Counted from the first letter of the stretch, positions 12,868-26,460 are shown. The stretch: 64,000 nt of DNA from Paramecium sonneborni (GCA_905182985.1 CAJJDN010000001.1:500157-564156); one strand, 5' to 3'. Numbers and translations: made by a program. The notes: generated by a model from the letters alone, not told the origin.

Positions 12868-14141
12868 TTTATTAATAATCATTATAAATATCAAATTAAA
12901 GATCAATTATTCATTTTTTTCTTTTTAAATAAATTTAAGTATAAATTATTTTTGGATTATCCACAATATTAATCATAAAGTAGCCGAACTTCTAATAATT
13001 TGAGCAATTTTCAATTTACTTTTTTTTCGAATGAAGAATTTACAGATTTACACCACAAGAATGATATTTTAACATTTTTATAAAAATAAAAATTGTGACT
13101 TCAATTTATGAATCTTTTAGAATCATAAATTGAAGTTTTTTTTAGAATTTTGGACAAAATTATTAATACAAAGTGATTTAATGTATTTAAGTTTATCCCC
13201 TCATAATAAACTATTTATGAATTGAAAATTGTTAAAGATATTCATTGAATCAAATATTGAATTGGTACAGAAATTTAAATAAAAACATAAAGAGAGTTAG
13301 CGAGATTATATAATTAACCTCAATGCTAATTATTAATCAAAATTAGAAAATGTAATTTTTATTTACTTAAGAGGTTTTAGTTATATCAAATTATTTTAGA
13401 ATACAAAAGATTTTTCAGTGAATATGATAAGTTATCCATCAAACCTATAAACTTAGTGTAAAGTTATTTTTGGAAAAATTGATAATCCTTATAGAATTAT
13501 TGCAATTTTCTTTTTTTACCATTCAAATATTGCAATTCAAGAAATTTATTTAATATAAAGAATAAGATACTTACTGAAGAATGAAATAATCTATTTAAAT
13601 TGCTTTATAAATGATAAAGTATTGTGGCATTTTGTAAATAATTTAAAAATGAAAATGAAAATAATTCTAGAATCATAACAAAAGTGAATAAAGTTGTTAA
13701 TTTTATATGAATAAGTTTGTTATGAATCTATTAAAAATTTTATTTTTGATAATTGAGTTTTGTAAATGATCCAATTACAAGATCATTTGAAATATAGGAA
13801 GTTTTAAGGTACAAAACTACAAATAATACTTAAGTGGTGAATAATAATATTTCTTTTTCAAAAAGTTAAACTATTAGTAAGTATTATTATCAATATTTAA
13901 TAAGGTCGATAAGAATGTTGTGATTAGATTTTATAAAATAAATATAAAATATTAAATTAATTAATTAAATAATAATAGAGAATATTTTTTGGTAAGTAAC
14001 TTATGGATTTGAATAAAGATTTCACTTTTATTAGTTTGAGGAATGATTATAGATAAGATTAAAATTATAATCTTAAAGTATAAGTTTTAAGAAGACAATT
14101 ACGTAGTATTTTTTATTTTTTATTTATTCATTAAATTTTTA
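12868..14141. other. Long intergenic stretch, no gene seen
   Basis: About 1.27 kb of AT-rich sequence between the divergent TTLL and La-motif genes, unusually long for this window. No frame with coherent composition and no joinable exons were found on either strand. It contains the 14-bp inverted repeat listed separately. Confidence 0.5.
13098..13136. repeat. Perfect 14-bp inverted repeat (hairpin), 11-nt loop
   Basis: The arms ACTTCAATTTATGA (13098-13111) and TCATAAATTGAAGT (13123-13136) are exact reverse complements, followed by a T-run. It sits in a gene-free stretch about 230 bp upstream of the TTLL start. It could be a structured RNA end, a protein-binding palindrome or a relic of an excised element; nothing shows which. 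Confidence 0.7.
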
Positions 14142-15413
14142 ATGACTGATTTAATAAAACAATTAGATGGCATGTTCACAAGAGAACACCTAGATAAAAA
14201 TAAGTACCTTTTAAAAAACTTGGATCCAAATTTGAATCTACCTATAGTGGCACTTCAAAAAGAATATTCACTAGCAAAGCATTCCATCGAAGAAATTTTG
14301 GGAGTAAGATTTTATATATAAACGATAGGCTTTAAAGCAATGTAAAAATTGCAAATTGCATGAAGGATATGTGACTCTGTTGATACCTCCACATACAAAG
14401 AATATTATAATAAATGAAATAAGTTAAACAAATGCAGATTTCAAAGCTTACTTGATTGAAAAATATCTGAAGAATATTGAGTGTGAAATAACATTTGAAG
14501 GTGGATGTTGTAGAGTAACATTCAAGGATGATGAAGTTGGTTTGAAGTTTTTAGATTAAGCAGTGAATGATCCAAAAGATCCATTAAAGGCTTATGTAGA
14601 ACCAGAGAATGTTTATTAATCACTTACAAAGACACTAGGATTCAACAATTAAGCATAATACTTATATCCATACAGTAAATGTATTTTAGAATTGTAGATA
14701 ATTAAATGTTCTAAAATCTATATATAAGAAAAGCCTCAGATGATGTTGCAGGATAGACATAACCTGAAAAGATAACAAAACCATATTATCCTCCTGTTTA
14801 ATAGTAATAATAAAATACCAGAAAATAATCAGGATAAGAACGTAAAGGAAGTGAATAAGAGCATCAAGATAAAAAAACAAAGACTCCAACATCTGGACCT
14901 AAAGATATTTATGTTGAAAAATAATCGCTAGAAAAATAAGAATAAAATGTTAAAAACATAGAGAAACCTCCAAAGGTGCAATAGAGTCCAGTATTTAATT
15001 AATAATAATTATTAGTATGTTGAAAAAAAATCAACATCAAGAAAGACATCTGAACAAATTTAACCAGCCAAACATAAGTATGTATTTATTTTAATTTTAT
15101 AGAGGAAGCAAAGACATTTAAGGATCACCTATTAGAAAAGCTACAATTTAATATAAAAAAGAAAATTTAATTGAGATATTTAAATAAATTTAAGGAACCT
15201 TACAAGCTAATCCAAAACTTTCAAAATTAAATGAATAAGATAAGGCATTATTATTAAGACAAAATGGTGAATTAACATTGGAAGCAATTCATCCAACACC
15301 ATGTATAAGAAAGGAATCAGTAAGTTTTATTAATAAATTTATAGTATGCATCGCCTTAATAACATATAAAATAATCACCTGCATAGATTCCATAAAGAAA
15401 ACCACAATAATGA
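14142..15413 (+). CDS. La-motif RNA-binding protein (LARP-like)
   Basis: The protein has 382 residues and five introns (25, 23, 25, 25 and 25 nt). The N-terminus is a La-type winged helix: LIKQLDGMFTREHLDKNKYL, then LDPNLNLPIVALQKEYSLAK and IEEILGALKQCKNC, matching the usual order (paired start, second helix, L-x-x-IVAL step). Residues 75-170 may form an RRM-like second module (YVTLLIPPHTKN, CEITFEGGCCRVTFKDDEVG). The C-terminal half is Gln/Lys/Pro/Ser-rich and disordered. Such proteins bind mRNA or small-RNA 3' ends and influence stability or translation. I infer a role in RNA metabolism; the subfamily (La, LARP1, LARP4) is not resolved. Confidence 0.8.
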
Positions 15414-15443
15414 TTATTAATAATAAATATAAAAACGGATTAA

Positions 15444-16517
15444 ATGTCACAAAAATCTCTATTAGTGTTGCTATTAGTAACAATAGCAATTGCTACAGAG
15501 AGTCCTCCTCTTTAAAAATTAAGAAATAAATTAGAATCAAATGAACATAATTCATAATTAGTTGATATGTTGGAATTAAGTGCTTAAGGTGGATAATTAG
15601 ATAAAGTTTTTGAATTGTTATAAAAAATGATTGATGATATAACAGGATAAATTAATTCTGCAAATTTAGAACATGCTTCAAGAATGGCTACATTTTAATA
15701 AAGCATTAAATAATTAGAAAGCAATTAAGCATCATTATAAAATGAAGTTTAAACAACAAATAGAAAAATAGGAGAAATAACATAATCAATTTCAACTCTT
15801 ACATCTTCTAATGTTTCTGTTAAAAAATAATTAGAATCTATAAATTAAAGAGAAGAATAAATTCGTGATAATAGAGCTAAAGAAATATAAGCTGTAGAAA
15901 CTAAATAGACAGCAGCATAAAAGATTTTAGGAGCTTTAGAAGAAATTCATGATAGATTAGTAAAAGCAGTTCTTTCTAATTAAGTTTTATTTCTTGAGGA
16001 AACAGAAAAAATAAGAAATAATATAATAAGTTAAGTAAGAATTAGGACATAAACATCCTTTAGCTTTATTATTAGAATTGTCTTCTAAGTAAATGTATGA
16101 CAATAATGAAGATTTGATGAAATAACAGCAAGAAAAGCAATTGAATTAATTGAATAAATAATAGCATCAATAAAGGATGGTTATCAATTTAGAGAATAAA
16201 ATTAAACAGCAGCAGAATAAAATTTTAATTCATTAATAAATGAAGTTTCAATTTTAAGAGAAAAATTAGGATAAGAAAATTAAAAGACTACTAGGCATAA
16301 ATTCCTTATTGACTTATAGAAAATAGCATAAAGAAGAAATAAATAATTGAATTAGAATTAAAATAATACTTAATAATTATTAGAAACTACAAGAGTTCAA
16401 AAAGATTTATATGATTCAAATTTTAGATCCAATGCTAGTAAAAGAGAGGGTCAATTGAATTCGTTAAAGACTGCCTTTTAAATTTTAAGAGACAACGAAT
16501 AAGCATTGAAAAAATGA
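15444..16517 (+). CDS. Secreted coiled-coil protein, trichocyst-matrix-protein-like
   Basis: The protein has 342 residues and introns of 22 and 23 nt. A clear signal peptide (KSLLVLLLVTIAIATESPP) is followed by Gln/Asn/Ser-rich heptads with no other hydrophobic segment. The family of trichocyst matrix proteins of Paramecium has this layout: signal sequence, propeptide, then paired coiled-coil segments that crystallise inside the secretory organelle. A central stretch GHKHPLALLLELSSKFDEI separates two coiled-coil blocks. I infer a protein of the regulated-secretion granule. A different secreted coiled-coil protein cannot be excluded. It begins 30 bp after the La-motif gene on the same strand. 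Confidence 0.7.
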
Positions 16518-16586
16518 TTAGATTTATTCACAACAAAAAACACGATAATTTTTAATCATTGATATATATCCAAATTCTTTTTAAAA

Positions 16587-17141
16587 TCAATCACTTGATG
16601 AGGAGGATTACTTTCTTTTTTTTGTTTTTTATTTCTTCTTTCTATCTCTTGAAGATGAAGAAGAAGATGAACTTGATGAACTGGAGGGACTTCTCTTTTT
16701 ATACTTCTTACTCTTTCTTTTGTGTCGTCTAAATACTGATAAACATTTACCTTGAACTTGAGCTTGAAGATCTTCTTTTTTATCTACAATTCCGAGCACT
16801 AATTTAAATCATCAAATTATTTACAAATGTCCTATTCTGCCGCATTGATAACATTCACCGTCTTTTTTTTTGGCTCTAGCTATCTCTACGACAAAAGTAT
16901 TTCCATCTAAATCTTTTTAATTCATTTCATTCACTGCCTCTGTTGCTTCTTCAGCTTTTGAATAAGCCTAAAATAATATATGCAAAATTACAATGAAACA
17001 AAAACGACCCTTCCAAGAAAATTCACTAATTTCTCCATATTTGGAGAAAAGAGCTTTGATATCATCTTCATTTTTATCCTTTGTTGAATATCCTGTAACA
17101 AATATCCGATTTTCTGTCTTACTTTGATCACTCATTGACAT
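16587..17141 (-). CDS. SR-type splicing factor: RRM, CCHC zinc knuckle, RS tail
   Basis: The protein has 160 residues and three introns (24, 26 and 22 nt). Residues 12-80 are an RRM with RNP2 RIFVTG and RNP1 KGRFCFIAY, plus EEATEAVNEMNQKDLDG. A zinc knuckle C-x2-C-x4-H-x4-C follows (CYQCGRIGHFARNC). The C-terminus is Ser/Arg/Lys repeats (RRSSSSSS, KKRSPSSSSS). This order matches RSZ/SRSF7-type splicing regulators, which bind exonic RNA and recruit the spliceosome in the nucleus; ciliates with 20-30-nt introns need such factors. An inner ATG at 17133-17135 is also possible. It is convergent with the TMP-like gene, 69 bp apart. Confidence 0.85.
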
Positions 17142-17192
17142 CCTTAAATTAATTAATTTATTTATTTATTAATTAAATTTTATTTATATACA

Positions 17193-17429
17193 ATGGGTTA
17201 ATGCTAAGTACCTTAAATTCAATAAATTGAAGATGATTTTGCTGCTATTTAAAGAAATGCTGTTACTCTTAAAGCTGTACCAGAAAAGCTTAATTAATTG
17301 GAGGCTTAAATTAATGGTATTAAAAGTACTGCTGAACAAGTATAAATTAGTTAATAAATTACATAGCTCACCACCTCAGTCAATAATATTACATAAACCA
17401 TAGAAAATATAAGAAAGAGTCTCCCATGA
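17193..17429 (+). CDS. Small lipid-anchored coiled-coil protein, 78 residues
   Basis: A single exon. The N-terminus MGQCQVPQIQQIEDDF has Gly2 for N-myristoylation and Cys4 for palmitoylation (inferred from the consensus), so membrane attachment is likely. The rest is helical with heptads (KLNQLEAQINGIKSTAEQVQ) and ends in NNITQTIENIRKSLP. No known domain. It starts 51 bp from the divergent splicing-factor gene. Another tiny protein with the same kind of N-terminus lies at 21096, but the rest of the two sequences is not obviously similar. Confidence 0.7.
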
Positions 17430-17471
17430 TACAATTTACAAAATTGAATTATAATTAAAGTTATTATTTAT

Positions 17472-18528
17472 TCAATTAAATCCTTATGAGTCTTACTTTA
17501 AATAATATGGTCCTTCATGTTGTATCAGCACTCCTCCTAATATTTATAATAATTTATTCTAAATACTTCTAGAATAACCAAAGGAATTTGAATAATTCAT
17601 ACTATCAGCTCTTCTGAAAAGACCTTATCTATTTTAAAATAAGGGTGACTTTGGTAATCGGCTATTTTCATCAAATTAAGAGATTGAATTCATCATTAAT
17701 CTTTGATCTACTTATTCTATCTTTTCCAATTAATTCAAACAATTAATGCATTAACAACTTTCACTGCATTTCTAATTATTCTAATAACAATCACAATAAC
17801 GTTTTTAGCATTTAGACTTTTTGCATTTACAATTTATTCCAACAGGTACTTCTTTCTTAATAATTTTTATTTATTAATTACTTCAATTGATTAATTTTGC
17901 ATTTTCAATTTATTTATTGCTTCCTCTCTCTCTTCTACATAATCTTCAGTATTATGACATCCCTGACATTGACATTATGTTGTACACATGTTTCCATTCG
18001 CAAAACAATCACAATATTATTTTAAACACATAGATTTATAACATTTACACTTTAATGATTTAGGAATGTTTTACGATTATTATTAATCACTCACCAATTA
18101 GATATATGTATTAACATCCATTACATCATAAACTTTACCATCAGTACCTTATTTTATACAATTTAATAAATTCAAAACTATAGGCCTATTCCTATTTTTA
18201 TTAGCCTTAAAACCTGCCATATATTTTTCTACAATTACCATTTTTCTCATTTGGATATGTTTTTGTAATTTATAGTTTTTTAATTCCTTGATTGTAACGA
18301 AAATTCAGGTTTGTAATCTTGTTATTAGATTCCTCATTATCAATATTTACTTTTGTAATGACTGGTTCACCAATTAGCTCTTCTTACTTAGTTCTTGTTT
18401 CTAAATAATAAACTAATAATTTAAAATATAGATAAAATAGCTTAGCATATCCATTAAACTATCTTATGTTTCATACCTGTAGAAATTTGTTAAGGTAAAC
18501 TCTGTTTCTTTGATGCTCTAGTATTCAT
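17472..18528 (-). CDS. CRC-domain (tesmin/TSO1, LIN54-like) DNA-binding protein
   Basis: Two cysteine-rich CXC repeats define the family: KCKCYKSMCLKQYCDCFANG with CTTQCQCQGCHN, then NCKCKKSKCQKRYCDCYQNN with CSESCQCINC. Between them are about 40 charged residues. Each repeat binds zinc and inserts a Tyr into the DNA minor groove in relatives, as in LIN54 of the DREAM cell-cycle complex. The C-terminal tail is Ser/Asn/Gln-rich. Introns of 25 and 26 nt are clear. At the 5' end exon 1 (MNTRASKKQSLPQQIST) needs an unusual intron of about 64 or 76 nt, or an unseen mini-exon, so that junction is uncertain. A decayed paralogue lies head to head at 18694. Confidence 0.85.
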
Positions 18529-18693
18529 TAAAAATATTTAAATTATTTATTTTACTTTTCCATTCTATTAATAATATTCTGAATCTAATCTGCAAATTTA
18601 AGAAAAATTATTGATTTATATCAATTTAGTCTTTCTTAAAATTAGATTCTTTATACTGTATTTTAATTTTTTTATTCACAATAATAATTTAGT

Positions 18694-19664
18694 ATGATTA
18701 AGAAAATAGAAGTGAGAAGAAATAACATAATATTTGATACATTAGAGGAGAAAAACGAAACAGATGATAATTTTAACAATATGAATTTGGCTGAATGTGG
18801 TTTTGGGAGATAATCATTTTAAAGAAATTCCCAATTCCCAATGATTTAATAATAAATTGATATAGAATGATTATAAAAATAATAACATGAAGAATTTATA
18901 GAAAAAAAGTATTAATAAAAAAAATCATTTTGATTTAAGATCAGTGATGAGTATTTAAAACCCAATTTTATAAAAGTAATTCATTTAATCATTCCAAGAG
19001 GGTCCAATTTTAAAATATTTTATCATTTTTCTCGTAATAATATTAATGATTAATAAGCTAAAAATAGTTTTACATTTAGTTAAACATTTGAATAATAATA
19101 AAAATTTAGTTTTGAAAAAACAAAAAAAGTGAAAAATCTTGTTTGAATAATAAAATTAATCATTAAGATCATTTAATTTATCAAATAAAAAATCAAATGA
19201 AAATAAATTAGAAATTTTATTTGTATGGCAAGATGAATCTAATTATGAAAATGCAATATAAGAATTAATAAATAAATTATCATTAGTAAAATAATGTGAT
19301 ATAATTCAATATAGACTATCTCAAATTCCTATATGTAAAAGACTTATGTTTGAAATTTTATTTTTAATAATAATAAGCAAAATTTATTGGAGAAACATCT
19401 GAATGGAAACATTAATGTAAAAATGATAAAAATAAGAACTAATAGAATAAAGTAGAATTTAAATAAATAGAAATCAAAGTGAGGAAATAAAATGATTTTA
19501 TAAAAAAAGTAAATGCTTGAAGAAATACTACTATAATGCAAGGAAAAAGATGTGAATTGGATTGTAAATGTGAAGGTTGTATGAATTATGAAATAAATCT
19601 ACATGAGACTTAAAGATTAAGTGAATTTTAAATATAATAATAAAAGAGAGTGTAATTATCATGA
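18694..19664 (+). pseudogene. Decayed CRC-domain gene
   Basis: The reading starts well (ATG 18694, MIKKIEVRRNNIIFDTLEEK) but meets an in-frame TGA after QQQIDIE. It then needs at least two frame changes to link coherent pieces: SVMSIQNPILQKQFIQSF, NNINDQQAKNSFTFSQTF and LFVWQDESNYENAIQEL. The 3' end retains a recognisable half of a CXC repeat in two frames: KKSKCLKKYYY, then KRCELDCKCEGCMNYE. The first cysteines of the motif are gone. No set of GT-AG introns that I tried repairs it. It lies divergent from the intact CRC gene, consistent with an inverted duplicate that lost function. Sequencing errors could mimic some of the lesions. Confidence 0.6.
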
Positions 19665-20108
19665 GTAGAATTTTGAATTTTTGACTTTATACATTATAAT
19701 GCTTGATAATTTAACTAACTCTTCTACATATTAGGTTGATAATGAGTTTATTTAACCTTCACTACAATCTATTAAAATATCTGACATCTGTTAAATTTAT
19801 TACATCGGTAATACTTCTGGCAATTATTTATGCACCATAGTAAACCTTTATTATAATAATTATTATTATTATTGTTGTTTTTGTTCTTTTTCTTGATTCT
19901 CTTTTGCAGCACTAAATAGAGTAGAACTTCTATGATGTTACAATGTTTTTTTCCTCTAAACATCTGATACTTATTATTATTATGTCTAAAGTGTTGATTA
20001 AATAATTTTGGTTTTCAAAACAGTGTTTCTTTATTGAGAATGAGGACGATGCTCAATTTAAGTCTTCAAGTTAGTTTTGAATTTCTGAAACTAATCAAAA
20101 ATGTCCAT
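19659..20108 (-). CDS. Gln-rich protein of unknown function, 149 residues
   Basis: A single exon from ATG (complement of 20106-20108) to TGA, exactly 150 codons. The N-terminal 90 residues are basic and Gln-rich, including a poly-Gln run written with TAA codons, so the DNA shows an ATT/TTA microsatellite (19848-19877). The C-terminal third looks folded and helical: QQMSDILIDCSEGQINSLST and VEELVKLSSIIMYKV. This faintly recalls a histone-fold/TAF-like helix-turn-helix, but I would not name it. Its stop overlaps the end of the CRC pseudogene on the opposite strand by a few bases. Confidence 0.6.
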
Positions 20109-20278
20109 GTTTTTTGAATTTTAAATATTTATAAAAAAAGTTAAAAATTATCGAGATTTTCAATATTAATAAAATAAGAATGTGAATTGATTTCAAGATG
20201 AGAAGACATTATATGAAATTAATATAATAATTATCTATAGATATTTTATATATGCTTATGTGATTTGTTTTTGTAAAA

Positions 20279-20902
20279 TCAATCAAATTTAGGTGTACGT
20301 CCAATACTTCTTTGGTAATATTTAAGCATTCTTTAATCTTAATCATCCATCCATGAATCCAAACCATTTTATTAATCCATACTATTATTCATTGCTTCTT
20401 CATAACTGATGAAATCAGCAAATTAATCAAAAGTCTTTGAACTATTAACTTAATTTATTCATTATACCCAGATAAGAATGCAATCAAATCTTCCAAACTT
20501 CTATGTGGTCTTGAATATGCTTCTAATCTATTTTTGAACAATATTTTATCAGCCTCAGCATCTAATCTTTCTAATTCTTTTTCACTTTCAACTTTTTTAG
20601 GTGCTACATATTTTGGATCATAATAATTTGATTTAACCCAAATGAAAGATCCAATCATACCAGCAAAGAAAAAAAAGTTGAATCCTCTTAACTAAATTTC
20701 ATTATATAAAGTTTTATTACACAAGCTTCACTTCTAGCCATTCTAAATACAGTATCCTTCCATCTTAAGACTCCTTTTGTTTTGAACATACCAATATCAT
20801 CTTGATTGAATAATATGTTTGCTTTTCTAATCAATATATTGATTTAATGTACCTCCAAACACGAAGATTCCAACTTTGTTTTGAAAAGTTTTTATACCAC
20901 AT
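20279..20902 (-). CDS. Single-span membrane protein, possibly mitochondrial
   Basis: The protein has 180 residues and three introns (26, 29 and 26 nt), with exact codon count. The N-terminus is basic and aromatic (MWYKNFSKQSWNLRVWRKAN), consistent with a mitochondrial targeting segment. One hydrophobic helix follows (GFNFFFFAGMIGSFIWV), then a highly charged soluble tail (KKVESEKELERLDAEADKIL; HRSLEDLIAFLSG) ending YYQRSIGRTPKFD. The layout resembles accessory subunits of ciliate respiratory complexes, but I cannot assign one. No catalytic motif is seen. Confidence 0.65.
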
Positions 20903-21095
20903 TACAAAATAAATATTATTTTTATTAATTAATGAATCACTTAATTAGTTTCTTAACATTTCAAATTTTATTTAAGAGCTAAACATCTATTATAAAATAT
21001 TTATATAATTATCTGGATTGTCTATTGAAATTACATTTTAAGTGGATTTTATTGATTAATATAAATTTAATAGATAAATCTTTCTTCTCTTATAA

Positions 21096-21326
21096 ATGGG
21101 AAATCAATCAAATTGCTGCTCAGATTTTACAATTCAAACATCAAATCATAATATTCCTTATAGATCATAAGAAAGCTAATTTACAAATGATATTGATATT
21201 TTTAGGAAAATGATTACCTAGCCTATGAAACCATTGCCTCTTAATAGATTCGAAAGGCTTAAAGAAATGGCTGATGATGATATTTAAGACATCTTAAATC
21301 AATTTAGTGAATTAGAAAAGAAATGA
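21096..21326 (+). CDS. Small N-myristoylated protein, 76 residues
   Basis: A single exon. MGNQSNCCSDFTIQ presents Gly2 followed by a Cys pair at 7-8, a strong consensus for myristoylation plus palmitoylation, so attachment to the plasma or ciliary membrane is likely (inference). The rest is hydrophilic (RKMITQPMKPLPLNRFERLK) and ends in an acidic helix (EMADDDIQDILNQFSELEKK). No known domain. It lies between two genes with their own promoters, 193 bp from the membrane-protein gene and about 300 bp before the CDPK gene. Confidence 0.7.
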
Positions 21327-21629
21327 AATCTTTATATTAAAATTTAAATAAGTTTTAATACAATTTTTATAAATATATTGGAGAAACAATTATTTATTAG
21401 TTAATTTTTTGAATAAAAGTAATCAATCTTTCCCTTTTTTTGGTTACTATAAGTTTCGATAATTCAAAGAAATTTTTAAAATGATATAACAATTATTTAT
21501 ATTAACTTAATTTCTTTTATCAATTCATTCTTATAATAAGAAAAATAACAATTATGATATTTTCTCATAACTCACTTAATTGTATAAATCTTGATGCTTT
21601 TATTAATTAAAAATAATTTATTTTTTTTA

Positions 21630-23250
<1,621 letters not shown>

Positions 23251-23280
23251 TTTAAATATATAATTAATATTAAATTTAAA

Positions 23281-25316
23281 TCACTATTTATTAATAATTT
23301 CATAAACTAACAACTCTTTGTTTATTTCATTAGCTATTAAAACTACAGTATTTTATGTACTGGATGGCATTTAAACTAATTAAAGCTTTGATCTAATCAT
23401 ATTCTCAGATAATGATAAAGCGACTTCTATTTTTTATTCATTTTATGCCCATCCCATATCATTATTCTGCAATCTCCAAAATCTTAATGATTTACTTGAT
23501 TATAAATATGTAATCACAGATATTGTTTCTAGCTAATATTATTTTGATACCTTTATTTGCATCCTCTGCAATAATAAAATCACAAATAGAATTAGTATTT
23601 TTTTATATTTCTGATTCTAATATGACACACTAATTCATCAAATTAACAATTTTTAAAGATCCTTTGATTATATAATATTGTACCTTCTAAATTTCCAACC
23701 AAAAGTAAATTTGGATTTGATTAAAATTAATTAATTATTTAAATTTGTCCAAGCATATTTCCACATTAAATAATAGATTCACAGTAAGTATTTTCAAAGG
23801 ATGATTAATTGTATAACATTTTCCATATTGATAATGTTTAATCATAGGAACTACAAATAAATTTATCATGTTTTTTTAACAAAAGAATAGATGATATTTA
23901 TTTTTAATGTTTTCCTTTAATTCCATTCTATTATAATTTAGATTATTAAAAATTATAAACCTCAACAGTTCCAACTTAATCTCCAATAACAATACAGGAG
24001 TTATCTTATAAATAACAACTCTATGAAATTTAATTATTAAATAAGTATTTATGATAAATATGTGGAACTATCATTTATTAATTACTAAAATCAAAAGCCC
24101 AAACTACTAATTATTCATTTGATAATGTAAACAAATAAGTTTATGGTTTTGTGTTATTATGTTATTATAATGGAATAATTTAATCTGTTGATTTATGTAT
24201 TTATATTATTGGAGTTGTGTGAGTTGATAATGTATGAATTCGTTTTTAAATTGTATCAAAAACTCTCAAATGAGGATCATTGCTACAAGTCATTGCAAAT
24301 ATTTATGGAGTCACAACTTCAATTGCTGATACACAAAAATCTAACTAATATTTTTTTAAAGGTTTCAAAGTAAAATCACTACATTATCCTACAATTGTCT
24401 TAGAGTGTAAAGCTATACTATTTTGAGGGGAAAACGCTAACTTTTAGTTTAAACGAGGTGATTTTGATATATTTTAATTACTATTATAATTATTCTACAA
24501 ATTTTCAGTTGGTAAAGAATATTATTTATGCAAATTTTTTGGTTAATATTTAATAGGAGAAACGATCTTTCTAGGTAAAGTAATATTTAGTTTTGTTTTA
24601 AAATGATTATGTATTTAATCAGCTAATTAATTTACAAAACTATCTATTCCATCTTAATATGCAAATACTGGAAGGTTATAAGTCATTTCTGTTATTGATT
24701 CTGCACATTACTTGATATTCTCTATTGGATCATAAGGCTTATTAATTAATTTTCTAATTTAATTTATTAATTCTTAAGCTTCTTTTGAATTTGATTACTG
24801 CAATTTAAAAATCAGGTTATGAACATTGCTATAAGGATTACATTACTTTTATAGTATATATGAGTCATCCATAATAAGCTTACAAATTTTAAATTATTCC
24901 TTATATTTTGTATAGAAGTCTTCTATATCTTATTCTAATTGTGCTTATGCTTAGTTACATTTTTCTACAAAAAGATCTTTTAAATAATTAAAGTCTTCAT
25001 TTATTAAGGCCTTTTATGCTTTACAATGCTCCTCAACCTTTTTGAGATGCATTTCATTATCTTCACACCACTTTAAAACAGAATCAATTTAATTTATATC
25101 TCTTATCTATTTTAATGTTTTTGAACCTTCTAAAATAGTCTTAGTAACTTTTTAAAGCCATTCAGATATTTGAACTATGTTTGAATAATGATCTGAATGT
25201 GCATCTGGACACATTTGGCAAATCAAAGGTGAACGATTACAAGTAGGACTAATACATCCTGTTACTATTAATTCTCTTCTATGAATTGGACATTTGATTG
25301 AAATATTTTATTCCAT
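23281..25316 (-). CDS. Zinc-finger (B-box-like)/coiled-coil/WD40 protein
   Basis: The protein has 663 residues and introns of 22 and 22 nt. The N-terminus carries a Cys/His cluster with B-box-like spacing: KCPIHRRELIVTGC, TCNRSPLICQMCPDAHSDH. A coiled coil of about 200 residues follows (KVEEHCKAQKALINEDFNYL), then a Ser/Asn-rich linker. The C-terminal 350 residues look like a WD40 propeller: TCSNDPHLRVFDTI, TLSNEQLVVWAFDF, VIGDQVGTVEVYNF, FICSSYDQTLSIWKM and LLVGNLEGSLKIVN. Such layouts serve as scaffolds or adaptors; without a RING no ligase activity is implied. Paramecium genomes carry many proteins of this general type. It converges with the CDPK gene, 30 bp apart. Confidence 0.8.
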
Positions 25317-26460
25317 TAACGGAACTTTTTAATATATAATTATTTTATACTTTAATCACAAGAGGTATTAAAGAAATAGGTAACAAATATCCTAATTTTA
25401 GTATATTTAAAAAATAAATATATATTCGAATAGAACTTAGCGACTACTTTCTACTTTTCCATTTCTATCGCATTTGAATTAATATTTAATGTAAATAAAA
25501 ATTACAATATGATGTTTTTAAATTATTTTTAGAATATATATAAATTATTGAAAGCTAAATTGGAGGAAAAGAAGAACAATTTTTATTTAAGTCATGAATT
25601 TAAATTTTAAACAATAATTTCTGGTTCATTTAATAGAATAAATAAAAAAATTTTATAAACGTAAAAAAATTCTTATTTAAATCTTAAGTAATACAATAGA
25701 ACTAGAAAACCTGAGCTGAAAGTTTTAAGCTTCGAATAATTATCTTATATTTGATCTCTAATGTTAATTATTGAACCTTATATTTTTAACACATAACATA
25801 CACCTTTATTATTTTTTAACTTTGTTCAAGAAAATTAATTTTATTATAAAGATGAGAATAAACTAATTTTCGTTCATTTAAAACATATAAATAATTAAAA
25901 ATTTAATGATCCAAATGTTAGAATTAATTTGAGCTCTTTTTTTTTATTTTAAAAGGGTATCTTTAGAAATTTTTAGGTGGCAACTCTATATAAGTTTTTT
26001 TAAATTAAGCATGTAAAGATTTAGAAGTATAATCTCTAAAATTATTAAATTTACATTTAAAAATTTGTTAGTCAATTTTTGAAAGTTTTATATTTTAAAA
26101 AGATCTTTATTTATTAGAGGATAATATAAACCAAAAACTATAAAAATAGAAAATATGCAAATAAAAGATAAAATTATGATTGAATTTTAATATTGGAGTG
26201 ATTCAAATAAATGTTAATTTAAATATTATTTATAACATTAAAATTAATTAATTATATATTTTCTAGTATTACATAAATCACATATTTTTCTGATAGGAAT
26301 AATTCTTGATTAAAGATCAAATTTATAAAGATATGAATATTTAAGATAGATAATGAGAATTTCGATTTTTAATTTGAACATATAAGTTAGGGAAGGAAAT
26401 AATGGTTTTGGGATTGTAGTTTTTGGTTTGAATAAGGTTTAGATAATATTATTTAATAAA
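25317..26460. other. Long divergent intergenic region, no gene seen
   Basis: About 1.14 kb between the divergent WD40 and anoctamin genes. Very AT-rich, with TGA in every frame at short intervals and no joinable exons. It must hold two promoters and 5' leaders. Confidence 0.5.

Noticed and set aside
16000..16040. A 16-nt intron in the trichocyst-matrix-like gene
   Set aside because: A 22-nt intron starting near 15985 restores the frame and gives a better heptad sequence (QKKQEIIQQVKQELGHKH).
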